From an uncultured Anderseniella sp. (lineage in GTDB: Bacteria; Pseudomonadota; Alphaproteobacteria; Rhizobiales; Aestuariivirgaceae): DNA of 64,000 bases. The stretch is taken from contig CANKYU010000003.1 of the NCBI GenBank assembly GCA_947488295.1, positions 620,001-684,000 of the forward strand, in the 5' to 3' direction. This document shows, piece after piece, positions 63,088-64,000 of the stretch (position 1 is the first letter of the stretch; each line of letters begins with the position of its first letter). The notes under the pieces are model-generated. The model saw nothing but the letters and a program-made list of their open reading frames with translations, ran no database searches and had not been told where the DNA came from. Position numbers and translations under genes: made by a program.

Positions 63088-64000
63088 TTACCGCGATGGT
63101 GATGCGGGCGCTTGGCAGGCAGGCCGGCTGGTTCCTGATCATTCTGGCAACAATCGCCGTTGCTGTTCCCGTCATGCACCTGGCCTTGCCGGCAGATCAT
63201 CCTCTGCATTTGTCCGGATACGCCGTGGCCTTGATGGGCAAGTATCTGTGTTTTGCTCTGCTTGCGCTTTCGGTCGATCTGATATGGGGATATTGCGGGA
63301 TTCTTTCGCTGGGCCATGGCGCCTTCTTTGCGCTTGGCGGCTACGCCATGGGCATGTATCTCATGCGCCAGATCGGAACGCGTGGCGTATATGCAAATCC
63401 GGAACTGCCTGATTTCATGGTTTTCCTCAACTGGCAGGAACTGCCCTGGTATTGGTACGGTTTCGACAACTTCATCTTTGCGAGTTTCATGGTGCTGGCT
63501 GTACCCGGCCTGTTGGCATTCGTGTTTGGCTGGTTCGCTTTCCGCTCGCGAGTAACCGGCGTCTATCTGTCCATCATCACGCAGGCCATGACCTATGCCT
63601 TGCTGCTGGCATTCTTCCGCAATGACATGGGGTTTGGCGGCAATAACGGGCTGACGGACTTCAAGGACATCCTGGGATTCTCCCTGCAGGCGGATGGCAC
63701 GCGTGCCGGGCTGTTTGCGGCTTCCGCCATTGCACTGGGGCTTGGTTTTGTTGTCTGCCGCGTTATCACCACATCGCGGGCAGGCCAGGTGCTCGAAGCC
63801 ATTCGCGATGCTGAAAGCCGTACCCGGTTCCTCGGCTACAAGGTCGAGCATTACAAACTGTTTGTGTTTGTGGTGTCTGCCTGCCTGGCGGGCGTTGCCG
63901 GTGCGCTTTACGTGCCACAGGTCGGCATCATCAATCCAGGCGAGTTTTCTCCGGCCAATTCGATCGAGATCGTCATCGCGGTTGCCGTTGGCGGGCGCGG
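63084..64000 (+). CDS. urtC: Urea ABC transporter permease UrtC, cut by the window edge
   Basis: The start overlaps the urtB stop (ATGA). About 305 codons are readable, with LivM-type permease motifs 'LSVDLIWGYCGILSLGHGAF', 'FGGNNGLTDF' and 'IRDAESRTRFLGYKVEHYKL'. No stop is reached at 64000. The C-terminus and presumably urtD and urtE lie outside. Confidence 0.93.
   Translation, partial: MITAMVMRALGRQAGWFLIILATIAVAVPVMHLALPADHPLHLSGYAVALMGKYLCFALLALSVDLIWGYCGILSLGHGAFFALGGYAMGMYLMRQIGTRGVYANPELPDFMVFLNWQELPWYWYGFDNFIFASFMVLAVPGLLAFVFGWFAFRSRVTGVYLSIITQAMTYALLLAFFRNDMGFGGNNGLTDFKDILGFSLQADGTRAGLFAASAIALGLGFVVCRVITTSRAGQVLEAIRDAESRTRFLGYKVEHYKLFVFVVSACLAGVAGALYVPQVGIINPGEFSPANSIEIVIAVAVGGR

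Noticed and set aside
1..64000. tRNA, rRNA, CRISPR arrays, prophage or full insertion sequences
   Set aside because: No clover-leaf, array of spaced repeats, phage gene or transposase gene was recognised by reading; short or degenerate RNA genes could have been missed.

Overview
The window looks like chromosome of a marine-type alphaproteobacterium (Hyphomicrobiales or Rhodobacterales grade; genus not determinable by reading). The grounds are a GTTC-N7-GTTC SOS box before an ImuA-ImuB-DnaE2 mutagenesis cassette, TRAP and betaine-type ABC transporters, GlxBCD-like proteins, and a trimethylamine/TMAO/monomethylamine gene cluster of the kind known from marine alphaproteobacteria. Coding density is high. 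No rRNA, tRNA, phage, plasmid or CRISPR feature was seen. Both window edges cut genes: a TRAP permease on the left and urtC on the right.

Left third (1-20.9 kb). A leftward group holds a fused TRAP permease (partial), its binding protein, a TerC-family membrane protein and a GMC oxidoreductase. Divergent from it run an IclR regulator, agmatine deiminase, N-carbamoylputrescine amidase, a crotonase and an EamA permease (agmatine to putrescine). After a 302-bp structured repeat come a TetR regulator with three TGAAC-N3-GTTCA operators and a rightward run: lipase-like hydrolase, three-domain LplT-PlsC-acyl-ACP synthetase (Aas), HAD hydrolase, Lrp regulator, two acyl-CoA dehydrogenases, an enoyl-CoA hydratase and a nitronate monooxygenase.

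Centre (20.9-49.3 kb) is a methylated-amine island. TMAO demethylase (tdm), TMA monooxygenase (tmm) and a TMAO-type ABC transporter (tmoXVW) feed gmaS and mgsABC, which make gamma-glutamylmethylamide and N-methylglutamate; an Amt-family transporter and an XRE-cupin regulator accompany them. Between the two halves sits a second, divergent cassette with the same logic: a 492-aa glutamine-synthetase-like ligase, class II amidotransferase, GXGXG protein, FMN glutamate-synthase-like subunit that retains three cysteines, an unrecognised 136-aa protein and a cupin. It is flanked by a GntR regulator and a Nit-type amidase whose promoters share ATTGG repeats with an 11-bp period. The substrate is unknown; this is the best candidate here for an undescribed system. 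Dimethylamine monooxygenase and N-methylglutamate dehydrogenase genes are not in the window.

Right part (49.5-64 kb): SOS-controlled dnaE2-imuB-imuA, an AAA ATPase with a T2SSE-N/MshEN-like N-terminus, a methyltransferase, a winged-helix/TPR regulator, and the start of a urea ABC transporter operon (urtA, urtB, urtC).

Two families of palindromic interspersed repeats are the main non-coding feature. Family 1 has two copies of about 302 bp with roughly 30-bp terminal inverted repeats; the two copies differ at five arm positions and all five are compensated on the other arm. Family 2 has three copies of about 105-134 bp built of two hairpins. Nearly every end is CTAG, and six neighbouring genes take their TAG stop codon from that CTAG. 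This fits insertion at the TA of CTAG by an IS630-like mechanism.
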